A DNA stretch of 64,000 bases from an uncultured Lachnospiraceae bacterium. GTDB lineage: Bacteria > Bacillota > Clostridia > Lachnospirales > Lachnospiraceae. Below the pieces are notes generated by a model. It was not told where the DNA came from. It ran no database searches and worked only from the letters and a program-made list of their open reading frames with translations. Positions 1 through 7,000 of this stretch are shown one piece after another. The stretch spans positions 167,420-231,419 of the forward strand of contig CALWLS010000004.1 in NCBI GenBank assembly GCA_944381575.1, written 5' to 3'. Each line of letters begins with the position of its first letter. The first letter of the stretch is position 1. The translations under genes were made by a program, and so were the position numbers.

Positions 1-523
1 CCTCACTTCCGTAACTAAGATTGATCGCCGTATGATGTCCTTCAAATAAGAGGATGTCTCCAGGCACGAGATATCTGTCAGATTTCCGATATTTCTCGTC
101 CGTCAGTGCCTCGAATCCCGCGGAGACGAGGGCAACTCGCTCGTTGCCCGTATAGATGTCCGGCGATACCCACTGAAGATACTTGTCGCCCATGAGATGC
201 CCAGTAGCTATTACTAATGCTGCCACGCCCGCAGAGCAATCCGTCTCGCACGGTGTCGTGATCCGTGATGGCCTCCAATCTACTCCTTTGAGATTCCAGT
301 AGAACGACGTCCTCTGATTCTGATCATATCCTATGTTAGAGTTATTGGCCGCTTCACGGGCAAGCTCTGCAAGCATATTCCCGATATTGTTATCTGGATG
401 TCTGAGCACTACGTTCCAGGGCCGGTTATACCACGCCTGGATCTGCCACTCTCCACCTGTCTGATCCCCAGCCTGGCCACCATAATACTGGCCATTCTCG
501 TCATGACCACAGTTACTTATCAT
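1..523 (-). CDS. Phage endolysin, NlpC/P60- or CHAP-like cysteine peptidase (partial, runs off left edge)
   Basis: The reading frame opens at ATG 523, just after a GGAG ribosome site, and stays open to the window edge, so 174 residues are visible and the C-terminus is missing. It starts MISNCGHDENGQYYGGQAGD, a beginning I associate with cell-wall hydrolases of Lachnospiraceae phages. Asp95-Cys96-Ser97 fits the DCSG/A catalytic cysteine motif of NlpC/P60 peptidases, and His163/His164 (EGHHTAI) could supply the second catalytic residue. The start overlaps the holin stop by 11 bases, so the two form a lysis cassette. The product would cut peptidoglycan at the end of the lytic cycle. The exact family is inferred from motifs. 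Confidence 0.75.
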   Translation of the reverse strand, partial: MISNCGHDENGQYYGGQAGDQTGGEWQIQAWYNRPWNVVLRHPDNNIGNMLAELAREAANNSNIGYDQNQRTSFYWNLKGVDWRPSRITTPCETDCSAGVAALVIATGHLMGDKYLQWVSPDIYTGNERVALVSAGFEALTDEKYRKSDRYLVPGDILLFEGHHTAINLSYGSE

Positions 524-986
524 CTCCGGCCTCCTCTGCATGTATGTCTGCACCAGCCTCAATGAGTTTCTCGGTAACTTCCAAGCCATTGATAAGGAAG
601 GCGGGGACGTTATACCCACACTCGACAAGATTCTCCAGGATTGAGCGGATCTCATTTATTAGAAGCGTTGCCAGGGTGAACCATCCGAAGAGGACCAAAA
701 AGCCGAGATCAATACCCAAGAGATCCTGTCCTAAATGTATAAATAATTCAGGCATTAAAAAAGCCACCAGGACGATGACCCAGTAGCCAAGTTTCTTAAG
801 AATTCCCTTGAATCCCGCCTTGCTGCTCTCCTTCTGCAGCTTCCGGGATTTGTACCATCCTGTAAGCCAGTCCAGCACATTGCAGAGCAGAAAGCCAGCG
901 AATACATACCAGTAAGTACCAAAGAGGGCCGTAGCTATTGCCACGGCCACTCCAACAAGAATATTATATCTATCAATGAAATCCAT
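513..986 (-). CDS. Phage holin (Cph1/phage_holin_4 family)
   Basis: This 157-residue protein has hydrophobic segments near residues 8-38 and 68-110 and a charged C-terminus rich in Glu and Asp. The KSRKLQKESSKAGFKGILKK stretch between membrane segments is typical of the phage_holin_4/TcdE-like family. Holins form membrane lesions that release the endolysin or trigger lysis. It lies directly before the endolysin gene and overlaps it, the usual order of a lysis cassette in Firmicutes siphoviruses. Confidence 0.85.
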   Translation of the reverse strand: MDFIDRYNILVGVAVAIATALFGTYWYVFAGFLLCNVLDWLTGWYKSRKLQKESSKAGFKGILKKLGYWVIVLVAFLMPELFIHLGQDLLGIDLGFLVLFGWFTLATLLINEIRSILENLVECGYNVPAFLINGLEVTEKLIEAGADIHAEEAGDDK

Positions 987-989
987 TAA

Positions 990-1127
990 TTATTCCTCTT
1001 TATGCTCATCCAGCCAAGCCTGGGTCTTTTCACGCCAAAGCTTAGGTACATCCTCTATCTTCCAGGCTGCTCCTGTCTTATCATTTAACTCTCCTTGCAG
1101 GATCTTATTACCATAAAAAGCACCCAT
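990..1127 (-). CDS. Small phage protein of the late operon (45 aa)
   Basis: A 45-codon frame begins at ATG 1127, preceded by GAGGTGAG, and ends three bases before the holin start. It begins MGAFYGNKILQGELNDKTG and ends KTQAWLDEHKEE. It is mostly hydrophilic with several Trp residues. Small proteins of the XkdX type often occupy this position between tail fibre and holin, but I see no decisive motif. The ribosome site and tight packing support it as a real gene. Confidence 0.55.
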   Translation of the reverse strand: MGAFYGNKILQGELNDKTGAAWKIEDVPKLWREKTQAWLDEHKEE

Positions 1128-1133
1128 TACATC

Positions 1134-1505
1134 TCACCTCCCCATTGCTATGTCAGAAACAGCTGCTCCAAGGTCTTCAATAGCCCCATTCTGTACTGAC
1201 TGCTCCTTATTGATGGTATCCATCTGCTTCTCAATATCTGTCTTCTCCCTGAGCCCGAATGTTGTCAGGATGCCATCATCCGTCCACTTGATAGTCCAGG
1301 GCTCCTGAAGGGCCAAGCTTGCGTAGATGCCCGTGGTGTTGCCTGCATCATTTTTGATTGTGACCTCTTCCAGTTTGTCAGCAGTCAACTGATCCTTGAG
1401 CGCTTGGATAGCTGCCACATCTGCTACTGATACCGTTATGCTGCCTAATGACGGCATCTGCAGCACTTCAATCTCTGTGTTGTTTGTAAGAATTATCTTG
1501 TCCAT
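1134..1505 (-). CDS. Phage protein of unknown function between fibre and lysis genes
   Basis: This is a 123-residue protein starting MDKIILTNNTEIEVLQMPSL. The first 90 residues look like beta-strand-rich sequence, and the last 30 (EKQMDTINKEQSVQNGAIED) look helical. ATG 1505 follows an AAAAGGAGG ribosome site. It follows the terminator at 1529-1556 and leads the small protein, holin and endolysin genes. Similar proteins accompany tail genes in Clostridia prophages; a baseplate or fibre accessory role is inference only. Confidence 0.6.
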   Translation of the reverse strand: MDKIILTNNTEIEVLQMPSLGSITVSVADVAAIQALKDQLTADKLEEVTIKNDAGNTTGIYASLALQEPWTIKWTDDGILTTFGLREKTDIEKQMDTINKEQSVQNGAIEDLGAAVSDIAMGR

Positions 1506-1528
1506 ATGGACCTCCTTTTAAAAAAATT

Positions 1529-1556
1529 AAAAAAGAACCCTTGCGGGTTCGAGTTA
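1529..1556 (-). terminator. Rho-independent terminator after the fibre/invertible locus
   Basis: On the minus strand GAACCC, loop GCAA, GGGTTC is followed by TTTTTT and a further T-rich stretch. It would end transcripts coming through the fibre locus before the lysis genes, so those need read-through or their own promoter. Confidence 0.75.
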
Positions 1557-1562
1557 CTAACT

Positions 1563-1637
1563 TTATTCGATTATTTCCATCCACACCCCATGCGGAAGCG
1601 ACATAAGATTTAGATTTTTATCTTGCAAAATTAAGCT
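1563..1637 (-). pseudogene. Possible fossil 3' end of a fibre gene
   Basis: Just outside the leftmost core site, a minus-strand frame reads SLILQDKNLNLMSLPHGVWM and then EIIE and a stop at 1563. The composition resembles a real fibre C-terminus, yet no gene body is joined to it in the present arrangement. It may be the ancestral end of the fibre gene left behind by inversions. This is an inference from composition and position. Confidence 0.3.
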
Positions 1638-1649
1638 AAATGCCAAGGC
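1636..1649 (+). repeat. Recombination core site 1 (plus orientation)
   Basis: CTAAATGCCAAGGC, the leftmost copy, opens cassette A copy 1. The frame through the core is AAT GCC AAG GC(C), encoding Asn-Ala-Lys-Ala. The TAA inside the core would be the stop codon of whatever cassette precedes it. Confidence 0.8.
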
Positions 1650-1815
1650 CCTTAAAATAAGCGTGAATGATTCTTCAGATTTTTCATCATTTAAGTATTA
1701 CATAAATGAAAATGATTATTATGAGTATATTTTCAGCAGTGCAGGTGTTGTATACCGTAAATATATCAACAATGCAGAAACTGGAATCTGGAGAATCGCA
1801 GGTGATGAATACTAA
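1639..1815 (+). pseudogene. Silent fibre C-terminal cassette A, copy 1
   Basis: The cassette is open from AAT 1639 to TAA 1813-1815: NAKA followed by 54 residues, starting LKISVNDSSDFSSFKYYINE and ending GIWRIAGDEY. It has no start codon or ribosome site and lies on the strand opposite to the fibre gene, so it is a stored, unexpressed module. It becomes the fibre tip only if an inversion joins core 1 to core 5 (4015-4028). Confidence 0.8.
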
Positions 1816-1825
1816 ATGCCAAGGC
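1812..1825 (+). repeat. Recombination core site 2 (plus orientation)
   Basis: Identical 14-bp core, 176 bases after site 1, opening the second copy of cassette A. Its TAA is also the stop codon of copy 1. Confidence 0.8.
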
Positions 1826-1991
1826 CCTTAAAATAAGCGTGAATGATTCTTCAGATTTTTCATCATTTAAGTATTACATAAATGAAAATGATTATTATGA
1901 GTATATTTTCAGCAGTGCAGGTGTTGTATACCGTAAATATATCAACAATGCAGAAACTGGAATCTGGAGAATCGCAGGTGATGAATACTAA
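1815..1991 (+). repeat. Silent fibre C-terminal cassette A, copy 2 (tandem duplicate)
   Basis: By eye this is base-for-base the same as copy 1, with a period of exactly 176 bases. The duplication has both ends in the core site, as expected from unequal exchange between directly repeated cores. Perfect identity implies it is recent, or an assembly artefact that long reads would reveal. Confidence 0.8.
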
Positions 1992-2001
1992 ATGCCAAGG
2001 C
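1988..2001 (+). repeat. Recombination core site 3 (plus orientation)
   Basis: Identical 14-bp core opening the left copy of cassette B. It starts the 285-bp inverted repeat. Confidence 0.8.
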
Positions 2002-2272
2002 TCTTATACCGCGCCGCACATTCACTGCTGATGCCGATGCTAACCAATTAACAGAACCGGGATTATATCGTATAGTGACTTCATTCCCTGTCGCAAACTG
2101 TCTTGAGACGAATGGCTTTTTATGCAATATTCCAGGCGGAGACACACTCAATGGAGTAGCCATACAATATACACTGTCATGGAATGGCCAAAATCTACGC
2201 GTACGTACCTATTGGACATCATGGAGCGAATGGCGTTCCATAAGTGCACAGTAAAAAGTACAACTCAAATTT
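1988..2272 (+). repeat. Left arm of 285-bp inverted repeat: silent fibre cassette B (left copy)
   Basis: From AAT 1991 to TAA 2252-2254 it encodes NAKA plus 83 residues. Within these are GLYRIVTSFPVANCLETNGF, the fibre-like YTLSWNGQNLRVRTYWTSW, and the end EWRSISAQ. The identity with the right arm (3475-3759) runs past the stop codon to AAGTACAACTCAAATTT and then breaks at once on both sides. The left copy is on the plus strand and silent. Confidence 0.85.
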
Positions 2273-2387
2273 CGGGTAATAGTGAACGTCTTTTTCCTCT
2301 CATATTCCCATACATTTTTCCTTGTTAATCTCTATTTTTATCATTCTTCCCTATGCTTCTCTTGTAATTATAAATTTTCATGTACAT

Positions 2388-2414
2388 AAAATAAGCCTCC
2401 GGATCTCCGCAGGC
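2388..2414 (-). terminator. Terminator of the fibre recombinase gene
   Basis: On the minus strand GGCCTGCGGAGATCCGGAGGC forms a GC-rich hairpin with loop AGAT, followed by TTATTTTATG, about 20 bases past the recombinase stop. It insulates the recombinase transcript inside the invertible segment. Confidence 0.65.
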
Positions 2415-2436
2415 CGTCACACGAGTCTGAATAAAG

Positions 2437-3423
2437 TTAAGCTGCCATCATGTAGGCGTGCCGCGTTATGGACGGATCATCTTTGGCATATATTCTTGTA
2501 GTGTCGGCGCTCTCATGCCCAAGAAAAATCTGCAGATCTTCCAACCTCATACCATGTTGATACAGATGCGTGGCCGTCGTGTGCCTGATCAGATGTGGGA
2601 ACACACGTCGACCTATACCGGCGCGTTCTCCAATCTGACGGATGATTTTCTCAATGGCATTCTTTTGCAATCTTTGGTATGGACGGCGATCCGACACAAA
2701 CAATGCCTCCCTGCTGTCATTTCGGTATTTGAAATATTCATCTAACGCTACAGTAGCAGCTGCATTTATGAATACATATCTCTCTTTATCCCCTTTTCCT
2801 GTTACTTTTATTCGTTTTTCAAAATAATCTATGTCATCTCTATTAATCCCTACAACTTCCGACACCCTGCAGCCTGTGGCAAATAAGAATTCTACCAATG
2901 CACGTTCCTTTGGCGTTATACACGCACGTCTAAGGCGTTCAAACTCAACGGCAGATAATGGCTGCCGAACCTTTTTCTTGAATTTAATGGCCTCGATTGT
3001 CGCCATTGGATTGATTCGTACACGGCCCGAGTCTGCCATGTAGCGGAAGAATCCATTAATGATCACTCTCATGCTGTCCTTACGGCGTCGGCCTACCCCT
3101 CTATAGCTCTCATACTGGTCTAAGAATCGTAATACATCCCAGTCCTGAATATCGCCAATGTTTTTTTGTGTGGCAGCCATGAATGCGGTGAGCACCTGTC
3201 TGTACTGTTCCAGCGTCCCATGCGTTAATCCTTTCGATTTTTTCCTGGCCAGGTACTCCCTGACCTCTGGCATGCCACTATTGGTCACGGCCGGCATCGT
3301 TTCCTCTTCGGTTATTTTTTTACCTTTCAAAGCTTTGGCCACTGCGATATCTATCATTTGCAGTTGCTCAGCGCTGAAATTTGTCGCAAGCTCTGATAGT
3401 ATTTGATCTCGTATGTTCTTCAT
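2437..3423 (-). CDS. Tyrosine recombinase (XerD/Rci-like), predicted fibre-cassette invertase
   Basis: This 328-residue protein has an N-terminal SAM-like DNA-binding domain (about 45-135) and a catalytic domain with a full residue set: Arg186 (ATGCRVSEV), Lys210 (VTGKGDKER), His277 and Arg280 (PHLIRH), His303 (LGHES) and Tyr312 (TTRIYA). It is not the prophage integrase, which lies next to attR at 35863. It sits between two inverted copies of cassette B and so flips with the segment. Its own promoter-like sequence (TTTACT, 16 bases, TATCAT) and terminator let it work in either orientation. Its role as fibre invertase is inferred from position. Confidence 0.85.
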   Translation of the reverse strand: MKNIRDQILSELATNFSAEQLQMIDIAVAKALKGKKITEEETMPAVTNSGMPEVREYLARKKSKGLTHGTLEQYRQVLTAFMAATQKNIGDIQDWDVLRFLDQYESYRGVGRRRKDSMRVIINGFFRYMADSGRVRINPMATIEAIKFKKKVRQPLSAVEFERLRRACITPKERALVEFLFATGCRVSEVVGINRDDIDYFEKRIKVTGKGDKERYVFINAAATVALDEYFKYRNDSREALFVSDRRPYQRLQKNAIEKIIRQIGERAGIGRRVFPHLIRHTTATHLYQHGMRLEDLQIFLGHESADTTRIYAKDDPSITRHAYMMAA

Positions 3424-3431
3424 CTAAAAAA

Positions 3432-3458
3432 CCTCCTTATATCTATGATATAAGAAGG
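3432..3458 (-). promoter_or_regulatory. Hairpin that sequesters the recombinase ribosome-binding site
   Basis: On the minus strand CCTTCTTATAT, loop CATAG, ATATAAGGAGG can form an 11-bp stem with one G-U pair. It buries the whole AAGGAGG ribosome site 9 bases before the ATG at 3423. Keeping recombinase translation low would limit switching frequency. Confidence 0.6.
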
Positions 3459-3474
3459 CCTTACTTAGTAAACT

Positions 3475-3759
3475 AAATTTGAGTTGTACTTTTTACTGTG
3501 CACTTATGGAACGCCATTCGCTCCATGATGTCCAATAGGTACGTACGCGTAGATTTTGGCCATTCCATGACAGTGTATATTGTATGGCTACTCCATTGAG
3601 TGTGTCTCCGCCTGGAATATTGCATAAAAAGCCATTCGTCTCAAGACAGTTTGCGACAGGGAATGAAGTCACTATACGATATAATCCCGGTTCTGTTAAT
3701 TGGTTAGCATCGGCATCAGCAGTGAATGTGCGGCGCGGTATAAGAGCCTTGGCATTTAG
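3475..3759 (-). repeat. Right arm of 285-bp inverted repeat: fibre cassette B (right copy)
   Basis: This is the exact reverse complement of 1988-2272. On the minus strand AAT 3756 to TAA 3493 encodes the same 83-residue tip. It lies directly behind the expressed cassette C but after C's stop codon, so it is transcribed with the fibre gene but has no start of its own. Confidence 0.85.
3746..3759 (-). repeat. Recombination core site 4 (minus orientation)
   Basis: The 14-bp core on the minus strand. Its TAA is the stop codon of the current fibre gene (3756-3758). Confidence 0.8.
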
Positions 3760-4493
3760 GATAACGTTTGGCCGGTTAGCACATATTGGTTTTTGCGACC
3801 TTCAGTATCAGTATATGTAAACATATAAATCTTCCCGACTTCCGATATGCAAGTAACATATGCTGCGGATGATGTTTTAACAAGCATCATTGCTCCCTGA
3901 GTATTGTATATTGGGGATGTGCTCGGTGTGTCGCTACTCCATGTACTGTAACGATACATGCCAGAATCAAGCGATAAAAAGTCCGTATTATTCTCTATAG
4001 TTATGGACGCATTCGCCTTGGCATTTAGTTCACTAATCTGATCCTGCAAAGTTTTACCAAAACGTGCATCTAATCCGAATCCCTCAAGATTTGTTGTGCC
4101 GTTATTTACAAGAAACTGCATAAGCTTGGTCTGGAAATTATCATTAGCTACCAGTTTATTAATGATTCGATCCGCTACCTTATCAAGCCATGTCTGAAGA
4201 ATAGTTTTCTTAGTAAGTCCTCCGGCCGAAGTAGGCTCCTCGTCTGTAACTCCATAGGTGTCTGTCACCTCTATTTCCGCGGCATCCTCAGCCTCAAAGC
4301 CTCTGGCAAAATATTTCCAATTAACTTTATCGTCTGATGGCTCAACTCCAGTTAATCCATCCTTTAACGCAACATATGTACTGCCATTATACAGAACCAC
4401 ATTATATCTATTATACGTGGCCTCAGCCGTATAAGTTCCTTTGTCCGAATAGCCTACAAGGCCAAGTTTTGTATATCCTTCAGGTATTGCCAT
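3756..4493 (-). CDS. Tail fibre with switchable C-terminus (cassette C in use)
   Basis: The 245-residue fibre has a constant part (1-160) and a variable tip (161-245). Residues 1-65 (LYNGSTYVALKDGLTG, WKYFARGF) resemble the small carbohydrate-binding-like module found at the start of many fibre proteins. NAKA at 157-160 is encoded by core site 5. The tip after it is cassette C, ending YVLTGQTLS. ATG 4493 follows AGGAGG. The gene ends inside core site 4, so the cassette boundary and the stop coincide. It likely binds a variable cell-surface receptor. Confidence 0.85.
   Translation of the reverse strand: MAIPEGYTKLGLVGYSDKGTYTAEATYNRYNVVLYNGSTYVALKDGLTGVEPSDDKVNWKYFARGFEAEDAAEIEVTDTYGVTDEEPTSAGGLTKKTILQTWLDKVADRIINKLVANDNFQTKLMQFLVNNGTTNLEGFGLDARFGKTLQDQISELNAKANASITIENNTDFLSLDSGMYRYSTWSSDTPSTSPIYNTQGAMMLVKTSSAAYVTCISEVGKIYMFTYTDTEGRKNQYVLTGQTLS
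4015..4028 (-). repeat. Recombination core site 5 (minus orientation, inside the fibre gene)
   Basis: The 14-bp core lies within codons CTA AAT GCC AAG GC(G). This is the junction between constant and variable parts of the fibre. Inversion with site 1, 2 or 3 would swap the tip in frame. Confidence 0.85.
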
Positions 4494-4505
4494 TTCATAT
4501 CCTCC

Positions 4506-5069
4506 TTATATTGCTATCTGCCAGTAAAGTGCAGCCGTATCTTCGTCTAATGCAAAATCTACGCCTACACCTTCTTTTATATAAAGAGCTCCGGAGTCTA
4601 TATCTAAATAGAACCCCGGAGCTACAATGTCACTGTACTGTTCTGCCAACGATGCTGAATTAGCTGCTGACTCTGCCTGTATCTTAGACTGCTGTGACCA
4701 GAACTTTGAGTTATCGGTATTTTCTCCTTCTCGCACACCGGTATCGCCATGAGCCCAGCTTTCCGCTTCCATCACACTGTCGTCCGCATCGGATGCACTT
4801 TCAGCTGCTGCCGAAGCTGATCCTGCTGCTGCCGAAGCATGCCCCTGAGCATCAGTCACTGCCTGTTCTGCTTCAGCCTTAACATTATTGACTTCCTGGA
4901 TCGTATTATCGATCTCAGTCCCTTTGCCATCTATAAATTCAATGGCAGCGTTCATCTGCGACTGGATTTTAGTAAGGGCATCTACTGTAGCTGCCCTTAC
5001 CTGTCTGCCATAGACTGCTGACATCCAGGCTTTTATCTCTTTCGCGAGATCGATTAATGGTAATGCCAT
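4506..5069 (-). CDS. Baseplate/tail-fibre connector protein
   Basis: A 187-residue protein beginning MALPLIDLAKEIKAWMSAVY. An Ala/Ser-rich helical segment at about 60-140 (ASAAAGSASAAAESASDADD) looks like a coiled-coil or collagen-like shaft, followed by a short beta-rich end (FYLDIDSGALYIKEGVGVDF). It lies between the Tal protein and the switchable fibre. Such proteins in Clostridia siphoviruses link fibres to the baseplate; that role is inferred. Confidence 0.7.
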   Translation of the reverse strand: MALPLIDLAKEIKAWMSAVYGRQVRAATVDALTKIQSQMNAAIEFIDGKGTEIDNTIQEVNNVKAEAEQAVTDAQGHASAAAGSASAAAESASDADDSVMEAESWAHGDTGVREGENTDNSKFWSQQSKIQAESAANSASLAEQYSDIVAPGFYLDIDSGALYIKEGVGVDFALDEDTAALYWQIAI

Positions 5070-5080
5070 ACATAACCTCC

Positions 5081-7000
5081 TTAATTGCCTTCAAGTTGTT
5101 CCAACCGGGAATATATATCCTGTATAGTCTCATTCAGTCCCCAGCCGTCCCAGAAGCCTTGATCTGACTCAATGTAAAAATCGCGTGCGTGAACTTCTCC
5201 CTTATTGTTCACGCAAAAATCATAGTCGCTGTCACTCTTCCATCCAGCCCAAAACCATAGATTTCCTTCTTTTCTTGATGCGGCCGACATTCCGCATTGA
5301 CCATCCGATGATTGGAATATATCTCGCCCCCATCCGACCTTGGCATAGAATCCTCCTATACCAACTTCTTCATCATCGGCATAGAAGAAACCATCGCCAA
5401 AATTAGCAGAACCTCCGATGATTTTAGGTGCATTCAGATTTCCTGAATTGATGGTAATGCCTGACAAACTCATAACCACGAGCTCTTTCCCGGATGCATC
5501 AAGGACCTTTATTACTCCATTTTTCCCAAGCCCTTTGCCGCCTACTTCCAATGTGCCTCCACGGATACGATCAGCAAGCATCGTTCCGGTTGTCACAAAG
5601 TCGGCGACCAGGTTTCCGTCTATGGTCCAGGCATTTCGATAAGGACCATTGATGCCAGTAGTTGAAAAACCTATACCATTTTGATTAATCTGGATAATGT
5701 TCTGTGCAGTATCCTTATCTGGCGTATTCATGACCAGGATGCGCCAAGGATGCATCTTTTCTCCGGTAGACGGGTCTATGTTATCTAGGATAACATAACC
5801 GCCGAAACCTCCGGTAATAAGTGTTGTAGCATTTTCTATCTTGCGATTTATCTCCTTTAATGTACTATCAGCTACCTGCTGCACTTTATTAGATATCTCT
5901 GCCTGGTTTTTATTGGCCGTGCCTGTCATGGTGTCCACAGTCCGCCCAAGAGTTATCCTTCCCTGCGTAGGATCAAGCAGGTTAATCTCTCTGGAAGATA
6001 GAAGATATCTCTGTTCGATTCCATGAGGCCGGCTGATAACATTGGTCCAGAATCCTAAACAAAATGCTTCCACACTGGTATCTATCAAGGAAAGGTCCAG
6101 TGCACTTATTTCGATAGTAGCAGGTAGCGCTGATGCCTCTTCGAGGTAAGTTTTGGCTTTTGTAAGCAGAGCTTCCGGATCTGTTACATCTTCAAAAGTC
6201 TGACTTCCCCATATATATCCGTAAGCGGCTACCGCAGATTCATTTTCAATATAATCTTTGCCATCATTAACTGATGTAATGTCCACTACACGGGTCTGTG
6301 TTTCTCCAAGATCATCCTGGTACTCTACGGTAGCACCGCGAGGAATAAGACAGGTGATTATCTCTGATGGATCTATATGCTCTGTAAGGTCTAAGAGGTT
6401 CTCTCCAAACCTTATAGGCTGATCATTGATCCCGCCATAGTCCCACACATAATCAAGATAACGAATGCCATTTGATGTTCTGATATGAAGATATCCGCCA
6501 TACAAATCGACCACGCTTCTAAGCTCGGTTAAAGTAGGGGAAAAGTCTGTTATTTCCCGAACAGTATCTGCGCTGTTTCCGGTGACAACTATGTTGCCAA
6601 GCTCAAAGCGTTTCTTTTCCTCCACCTGGCTGTTATGTATTTCAAGGAGCTTTGAAAAGTAAGTCCGGATATTTCCGGTAATGCTTAAAGGCCTCTGAAT
6701 ACTGTCCAGAAGATATGTGAGGATGCCTTCACATGTATAGGTGACTTTGTTATTGAAATCTCTTTCAGGTTTCATAGCCCGGCCGGCGAACACCTCGCTT
6801 CCGTCCTGATAGACAACTATCTCAGACATGCAGGTCTTTATCTTGTCGAAATTTGGATGATCTTTATATATCTGGAAAGAAAATGAGCCCGCACTTCCGA
6901 TTTCTTCAGAAAGTACCGGCTCAAATATACGAAGCTCCTCATCAAGCGGTTCATAAAGTGGATATTCAATATCATCATTTCTTACATAAACCTTATACAT
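5081..7000 (-). CDS. Tail-associated protein (Tal; prophage tail endopeptidase / tail spike base)
   Basis: A 639-residue protein. The N-terminal about 370 residues have the look of the gp27/Tal baseplate hub (FSFQIYKDHPNFDKIKTCMS, VYQDGSEVFAGRAM). The C-terminal part (about 385-639) is Gly-rich and beta-rich, with a helical end (ETIQDIYSRLEQLEGN). Its ATG overlaps the stop of the distal tail gene by one base. It would close the tail tube and carry the receptor-binding complex. The family assignment is from sequence feel and gene order. Confidence 0.8.
   Translation of the reverse strand: MYKVYVRNDDIEYPLYEPLDEELRIFEPVLSEEIGSAGSFSFQIYKDHPNFDKIKTCMSEIVVYQDGSEVFAGRAMKPERDFNNKVTYTCEGILTYLLDSIQRPLSITGNIRTYFSKLLEIHNSQVEEKKRFELGNIVVTGNSADTVREITDFSPTLTELRSVVDLYGGYLHIRTSNGIRYLDYVWDYGGINDQPIRFGENLLDLTEHIDPSEIITCLIPRGATVEYQDDLGETQTRVVDITSVNDGKDYIENESAVAAYGYIWGSQTFEDVTDPEALLTKAKTYLEEASALPATIEISALDLSLIDTSVEAFCLGFWTNVISRPHGIEQRYLLSSREINLLDPTQGRITLGRTVDTMTGTANKNQAEISNKVQQVADSTLKEINRKIENATTLITGGFGGYVILDNIDPSTGEKMHPWRILVMNTPDKDTAQNIIQINQNGIGFSTTGINGPYRNAWTIDGNLVADFVTTGTMLADRIRGGTLEVGGKGLGKNGVIKVLDASGKELVVMSLSGITINSGNLNAPKIIGGSANFGDGFFYADDEEVGIGGFYAKVGWGRDIFQSSDGQCGMSAASRKEGNLWFWAGWKSDSDYDFCVNNKGEVHARDFYIESDQGFWDGWGLNETIQDIYSRLEQLEGN

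Larger units (their letters stand above)
1636..4028. mobile_element. Shufflon-like invertible tail-fibre locus with its own tyrosine recombinase
   Basis: Five identical 14-bp cores flank or begin alternative fibre C-terminal cassettes: three on the plus strand (1636, 1812, 1988) and two on the minus strand (3746-3759, 4015-4028). Two copies of cassette B form a 285-bp inverted repeat (1988-2272 and 3475-3759) around a recombinase gene. Every cassette continues the fibre reading frame from the core and ends in its own stop. Inversion between a minus core and a plus core would place a new cassette behind the constant N-terminal part. The architecture resembles the Rci shufflon of IncI plasmids. 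Activity is inferred, not shown. Confidence 0.85.

Noticed and set aside
1637-1991. CRISPR-like tandem repeat
   Set aside because: Only two 176-bp units, both coding for a fibre tip; no short repeat-spacer pattern or cas genes.
1942-2163. Two identical open frames starting MATPLSVSPPGIL (1942-2163 minus and 3584-3820 plus)
   Set aside because: They are antisense shadows of the two cassette B copies; the sense strand holds the real fibre tip.
1636-4028. Diversity-generating retroelement as the cause of fibre variation
   Set aside because: No reverse transcriptase and no template/variable repeat pair with adenine changes; copies are identical and the enzyme is a tyrosine recombinase.
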